Assembly (NCBI GenBank): GCA_029256365.1
Contig: JAQSYB010000276.1
Location: forward strand, 1 to 5,762
DNA: 5,762 nt
DNA from: Clostridia bacterium
GTDB taxonomy: Bacteria > Bacillota > Clostridia > Lutisporales > Lutisporaceae
Direction of reading: 5' to 3'
Below, one piece after another: positions 5,439 through 5,762 of this stretch (within the stretch, counting starts at the first letter, position 1; each line of letters opens with the position of its first letter). The notes beneath the pieces are model-generated. The model was not told the DNA's origin, did no database searches, and worked only from the letters and a program-made list of their open reading frames with translations. The translations under genes were made by a program, and so were the position numbers.

Positions 5439-5762
5439 ATGAGTCATGATATGACAAAAGGCAATGTTTTCAAAACGCTGTTTGCTTTTACCGTACCGCT
5501 TATTTTATCCGGTTTGCTGCAGCAGCTTTATTATATAGTAGATTCAATCATAGTGGGTAATCTAATCGGCGAGGTTGGTTTAGCAGCTGTCGGTGTTTCC
5601 TCACCTGTAATAAACATATTCATCTATACCATCACAGGACTTGTATCAGGCTATACAATTTTGATATCACAGTTTTATGGAGCAAAGGAATACAAGAAAT
5701 TATCTATGCTATCCAGCACCTTCTTCTTGTTTATTATGATTGCTGTATGCATCATTACTATC
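5439..5762 (+). CDS. MATE family efflux transporter, N-terminal part (continues past the window)
   Basis: Predicted inner-membrane exporter driven by a sodium or proton gradient; substrates of such pumps are typically cationic drugs or metabolites and cannot be told from sequence. ATG 5439 is preceded by AGGAGG (5427-5432) with 6 bases between, an excellent start. The 108 visible codons run open to the window edge; full-length members have about 450 residues. Family features include FTVPLILSGLLQQLYYIVDS (17-36), IIVGNLIGEVGLAAVG (37-52) and ISQFYGAKE (76-84). Three hydrophobic segments are visible at about 13-35, 46-76 and 91-108. GC is back to about 43%, like the asparaginase and unlike the AT-rich island. 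The gene is divergent from the truncated YyaL copy and was probably the original neighbour of the full-length one. Confidence 0.88.
   Translation, partial: MSHDMTKGNVFKTLFAFTVPLILSGLLQQLYYIVDSIIVGNLIGEVGLAAVGVSSPVINIFIYTITGLVSGYTILISQFYGAKEYKKLSMLSSTFFLFIMIAVCIITI

Overview
The window looks like a chromosomal stretch of a low-GC Gram-positive, probably a clostridial spore-former. This rests on the protein families present (a Bacillota DUF3231 protein, a YyaL/SPATA20-type protein, a clostridial-style MATE transporter), the strong AGGAGG ribosome binding site and the overall AT-richness. I cannot name the genus. There are no rRNA, tRNA or CRISPR features and no transposase.

Layout, left to right. 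(1) 1-843 (+) is the 3' part of a metal-dependent L-asparaginase of the Rhizobium etli AnsA type. (2) A 15-bp perfect hairpin at 853-888 lies between two convergent genes. (3) 901-2952 (-) is a nearly full-length YyaL/SPATA20-like protein (thioredoxin-like domain plus an alpha/alpha barrel) whose 5' end is damaged. (4) 3006-5111 is an AT-rich island (about 25-32% GC in samples, against about 37-50% on both sides). It carries two divergent genes: a small membrane protein (3103-3567, -) and a DUF3231 protein (3871-4878, +), the latter followed by a 16-bp hairpin. (5) 5093-5239 (-) is a second, truncated copy of the start of the YyaL-like gene, with its upstream region. (6) 5439-5762 (+) is the start of a MATE-family efflux transporter, open at the right edge.

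The most interesting point is the relation between (3), (4) and (5). About 200 bp around the start of the YyaL-like gene is present twice in direct orientation (2810-3005 and 5112-5314), on either side of the island. The long copy has an 8-bp deletion in the conserved SPYLLQHAHNPVDW motif and ACG where the other copy has ATG. The short copy keeps the intact start, ribosome binding site and motif but stops after 48 codons. The ancestral order was therefore probably YyaL-like gene, shared intergenic region, MATE gene, with the island arriving between them. A crossover between the near-identical 53-bp blocks would remove about 2.3 kb and rebuild an intact gene. The differences between the copies are mostly synonymous, which suggests two diverged alleles brought together rather than decay after a simple duplication.

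The island genes have no assigned biochemical function, so their role is open. The asparaginase and MATE genes look like ordinary housekeeping or transport genes.
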